From JBKBXU01 sp046313675 (GTDB taxonomy: Bacteria > Bacteroidota > Bacteroidia > Cytophagales > Cytophagaceae), in assembly GCA_046313675.1 (NCBI GenBank), contig JBKBXU010000023.1, positions 1 through 24,718 on the forward strand: a stretch of 24,718 bases of DNA. Direction: 5' to 3'. The position numbers and the translations under genes are program-made. Shown one piece after another: positions 22,834 to 24,718 of this stretch. Each line of letters begins with the position of its first letter. Positions within the stretch are counted from its first letter, which is position 1. The notes below the pieces were generated by a model. The model saw nothing but the letters and a program-made list of their open reading frames with translations, was not told the DNA's origin and did not search any database.

Positions 22834-22845
22834 AAAGCCCCGTTT
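22822..22845. terminator. Hairpin terminator overlapping the ligD stop
   Basis: A 10-bp stem AAACGGGGCT (22822-22831) pairs with AGCCCCGTTT (22836-22845) around the AAAA loop. The ligD TAA (22831-22833) lies inside it. The DUF4142 gene converges from the right, and on that strand the stem ends in GTTTTC, so it can serve both directions. Confidence 0.8.
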
Positions 22846-22869
22846 AATCATTACCCTTATTACTACTAA

Positions 22870-23451
22870 TTAACTTTCCTGCTGCGCTTCTTTTTTTCTT
22901 TCAACAACAGCTTCTACATTTTCAGCTTCATGTTTGTGGTTTCTTAAGGTTGGAACTGTGTTTTGAGCCCATTCTCTTAATTGTGGATCTTCAGCATCTT
23001 CTGCTTTACTTTCAAATCTATCTAAGGTTTCATTATGTCTTTCAACCATTTTGTCCATGAATTCAGTGTCAAACTCAAAGCCTTCTTTTTGAGCCAGGTC
23101 GCTTAAATTGTTTCTCTGATCACTATCGATGGAATCAGGAAGCATGACGTTTCTTTGCTGAGCAAATTGCTTAAGCTCTTCCTGAACTTTTCCATGCTCG
23201 TTTAAAATGTTTTGTGCGAATTGTTTCACATCTTCTGTAACGGCTCTTTCCTGTGCCAGCCTTGCAAGTTCCAGGTCATAAAGATTTCTTTTTGCTGCTT
23301 CCTGTAAAAAATCTCTATCATCATCGGACATGGCTGTTCCATTTTCCTGTTGCTCCTGAGTGGAAGCTGTGTCACCTCTTCTTTCAGGTGTTTCACATGA
23401 GTACGTTAAAAATGTTGCTAATAGCAGACCGGTTAATGCTAGCTTTTTCAT
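22870..23451 (-). CDS. DUF4142 family lipoprotein
   Basis: This 193-residue exported protein has a signal peptide with a lipobox-like end (MKKLALTGLLLATFLTYSC), so C19 is probably lipidated. A Gln/Glu/Thr-rich linker reaches about residue 40. The DUF4142 ferritin-like helical bundle then covers about 43-182, with the recognisable phrases DDDRDFLQEAAKRNLYDLELARLA, VKQFAQNILNEHGKVQEELK, FDTEFMDKMVERHNETLDRFE and WAQNTVPTLRNHKHEAE. The regularly placed His and Glu residues in these helices resemble other members, but metal binding is not shown. The role is unknown; members are common periplasmic or outer-membrane proteins in soil bacteria, often linked to stress. It converges on ligD and appears monocistronic. 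Confidence 0.88.
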   Translation of the reverse strand: MKKLALTGLLLATFLTYSCETPERRGDTASTQEQQENGTAMSDDDRDFLQEAAKRNLYDLELARLAQERAVTEDVKQFAQNILNEHGKVQEELKQFAQQRNVMLPDSIDSDQRNNLSDLAQKEGFEFDTEFMDKMVERHNETLDRFESKAEDAEDPQLREWAQNTVPTLRNHKHEAENVEAVVERKKEAQQES

Positions 23452-23610
23452 CTTCTAAAATTTTTGGTTATCAATTAAAAAATATTATTAATGCTTTAAC
23501 CTGTCACTCAGTAAATTGTTTATAAAGGTTTTTTTTGTAATAATCTTATCAAAATTTTAAAGGTAAAATTGTTGATTGTTACTTGGTTTTTTGACCAGGA
23601 AAGAGAAGAT

Positions 23611-23640
23611 AAAAAAATGCTTCCCGTGAAAAGAAGCATT
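23611..23640 (-). terminator. Intrinsic terminator of the DUF3127 gene
   Basis: On the minus strand an 8-bp stem (AATGCTTC with GAAGCATT; 23616-23623 and 23633-23640) is followed by a seven-T run from 23617 down to 23611. It lies about 20 nt beyond the stop of the DUF3127 gene. Confidence 0.75.
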
Positions 23641-23659
23641 ATGAAAAAGTTAGTTGTCT

Positions 23660-24010
23660 TTAAAAAGGCAGGTCATCCGGTTCTTCACCTGAGAATGAAT
23701 CCAGGCTTGCGCTTTCATCCAATGGAGGAGGAGTGGAACCTGATTCACTATCTTTTTGAACTTTCCAGGCGCGAACATCTGTATACCATCTTCCGTTAAA
23801 TTCTCTGCTTTCCAATTCAATAGAAGCCGTTAAAGACTCACCTTCTTTGATGTCAAATTGATCTATTTTGTCTCCCCATACAGTTATGCAAACTTTCTTT
23901 GGGTATTGTGAGGCTGTTTCAAGTATAAAATCCTGTTTTTTCCATTCCCCATTTTTACCTTGCCCCGACTGAAGAGGTAGAATATTTGTGATTTTCCCTT
24001 TTAATTCCAT
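23660..24010 (-). CDS. DUF3127 OB-fold protein with SSB-like C-terminal tip
   Basis: The 116-residue protein matches the DUF3127 family. The N-terminal OB-fold-like domain (1-85) begins MELKGKITNILPLQSGQGKN and contains WKKQDFILETASQYPKKVC, TVWGDKID and FNGRWYTDVRAWKV. From about 86 on there is a Ser/Asp/Glu-rich linker (SESGSTPPPLDESASLDSF) ending in EEPDDLPF. The end closely resembles the acidic tip of single-strand DNA-binding protein (DDDIPF in E. coli), which recruits repair and replication proteins. This suggests an ssDNA-binding or SSB-like accessory role, which is inference. It is monocistronic, with a terminator at 23611 and a small palindrome upstream at 24037. Confidence 0.85.
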   Translation of the reverse strand: MELKGKITNILPLQSGQGKNGEWKKQDFILETASQYPKKVCITVWGDKIDQFDIKEGESLTASIELESREFNGRWYTDVRAWKVQKDSESGSTPPPLDESASLDSFSGEEPDDLPF

Positions 24011-24036
24011 AGTTTATTATTTTAATAGCAGATTTT

Positions 24037-24054
24037 TTATGCAGAATTGCATAA
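24037..24054. promoter_or_regulatory. 18-bp inverted repeat upstream of the DUF3127 gene
   Basis: TTATGCA and TGCATAA (24037-24043, 24048-24054) are perfect inverted arms around GAAT, 27 nt upstream of the minus-strand start at 24010. The position suits an operator or a promoter-overlapping site. No regulator is identified. Confidence 0.3.
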
Positions 24055-24103
24055 TTACTGATAAAATAGTAAAGTACAAAAAAACTTAAGATACTTTTGT
24101 CCA

Positions 24104-24140
24104 CAAAAAAAGAGCTGTTGAATAATCAACAGCTCTTTTT
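24104..24140 (-). terminator. Intrinsic terminator of the coiled-coil gene
   Basis: A 15-bp perfect stem (24107-24121 with 24126-24140) encloses ATAA. On the minus strand the stem runs into seven or more T, down to 24105. It lies just beyond the stop at 24154 and is a strong terminator for that gene. Confidence 0.88.
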
Positions 24141-24153
24141 GATGAATCTATTT

Positions 24154-24718
24154 TTATTTAATAATAAAGCTGCCTTCTCCGATTTTATGTCCTTCCGAAT
24201 AAGCCAGTATGCTATAGTTGCCGGGAATATAATTAAAACCTTTCAACATGCTGAAGGTTAATTCCTGATTTGTATTGTCAAATTTTAGCTTTTGGCTCAA
24301 AGTGAAAAATACATCATCGCCATTTTCAAGAGTTAATGTGCCTCCTCCATTGGCAACATCCGAGAAAACCTCTCCGGATGGTTGGACAAGCGCAATATAA
24401 ACTAACTTATTATCTTTTTTTGCAGCTTTGTTATCTGCAATGCGAAAGGATACTTTCAAGCGGTCTATTTTGCTTCCTTTTATTTCTTTGTCATCAATTT
24501 CTTTTCCATTGCTTTTAACACCCACGATTTTAAAACTTTCTGCTTTAAGTATGGAAGCGTAGGCCAAGGCACTCATAGTAGTGTTTAAGGAATCTCCAAG
24601 TTTGCCTTTTTCTTCTCTTAAATTATTAATACCCGTGGCAAGAGAATCATTGTCTGCAATTAGTTTTGCAATCTCCCTGTCCTTGGTGATGATTTCTTCT
24701 CTCAGGCCAGCGATCATT
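24154..24718 (-). CDS. Coiled-coil protein of unknown function (5' truncated by window edge)
   Basis: The frame runs off the right edge of the window. A methionine codon lies at 24715-24717 but is probably internal, because the heptad pattern is already established there. The visible 187 residues begin with a coiled coil (about 1-50; LREEIITKDREIAKLIADND, then NNLREEKGKLGDSL). A globular beta-rich domain follows, with phrases such as ASILKAESFKIVGVKSNGKE, IDRLKVSFRIADNKAAKKDN, LVYIALVQPSGEV, GDDVFFTLSQKLKF and the C-terminal GNYSILAYSEGHKIGEGSF. I recognise this only as a type of conserved Bacteroidota protein, usually with an N-terminal membrane or signal segment outside this window. Its function is unknown. 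Confidence 0.75.
   Translation of the reverse strand, partial: MIAGLREEIITKDREIAKLIADNDSLATGINNLREEKGKLGDSLNTTMSALAYASILKAESFKIVGVKSNGKEIDDKEIKGSKIDRLKVSFRIADNKAAKKDNKLVYIALVQPSGEVFSDVANGGGTLTLENGDDVFFTLSQKLKFDNTNQELTFSMLKGFNYIPGNYSILAYSEGHKIGEGSFIIK

Noticed and set aside
23452..23659. Possible RNA gene or small ORF in the 208-nt gap between the DUF4142 and DUF3127 genes
   Set aside because: The plus-strand frame at 23569-23799 runs antisense to the DUF3127 gene and has no motif; the gap shows only A/T-rich sequence and the DUF3127 terminator.
1..24718. Mobile elements, CRISPR arrays, tRNA or rRNA genes, integration sites
   Set aside because: Reading the intergenic regions showed no transposase, regular repeat array, cloverleaf or rRNA-like sequence; gene order looks like stable chromosome.

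Overview
This window is a low-GC chromosomal segment that looks like Bacteroidota, most probably a Cytophagales-type organism. The signs are these: the secY-map-infA-rpmJ-rpsM-rpsK-rpsD-rpoA-rplQ tail of the ribosomal protein cluster runs straight into carA and eno; zinc-free forms of L36 and S4; an L17 with a long Ala/Lys tail; most start codons have no Shine-Dalgarno sequence; and DUF3127, DUF4142 and DUF4468 families, which I associate with this phylum, are present. The taxonomic call is inference from gene content. There is no 16S or other rRNA, no tRNA, no CRISPR array and no transposase in the window.

Layout. 1-5295: end of the spc/alpha ribosomal operon (secY is cut by the window edge), closed by a hairpin terminator. 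5317-7766: carA (pyrimidine/arginine precursor) and eno (glycolysis), followed by a strong terminator. 7816-10820: cell-envelope block with a DivIC/FtsB-like division protein, a bifunctional class A penicillin-binding protein that appears to start at TTG behind a near-perfect Shine-Dalgarno, and a small secreted very basic protein. 10838-16102: carbohydrate island. A GH13 trehalose-synthase-like enzyme, an Anabaena sensory rhodopsin transducer (ASRT) family protein and a Nudix/winged-helix regulator with a degenerate Nudix box lie on the minus strand, divergent from a GH3 beta-glycosidase. The divergent region holds two inverted repeats that look like operators. 16189-17054: a DUF4468 exported protein and an unrecognised 64-codon ORF followed by a 21-bp perfect hairpin. 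17162-19313: membrane pyrophosphatase hppA with its terminator. 19389-22845: ku and ligD, a two-gene bacterial NHEJ operon. 22870-24718 (minus): a DUF4142 lipoprotein, a DUF3127 OB-fold protein with an SSB-like C-terminal tip, and a coiled-coil protein cut by the window edge.

Most of the window is core housekeeping. The part most worth following is 10838-16102. There, an ASRT-family protein, with no rhodopsin anywhere in the window, sits 5 nt upstream of a GH13 enzyme and next to a Nudix-type sugar-responsive-looking regulator and a GH3 enzyme. This suggests a small-molecule (sugar) sensing and processing module. Secondary points are the atypical glutamate placement in the membrane pyrophosphatase, the SSB-like tail on the DUF3127 protein, and a few genes with strong Shine-Dalgarno sequences in a genome that otherwise seems to avoid them.
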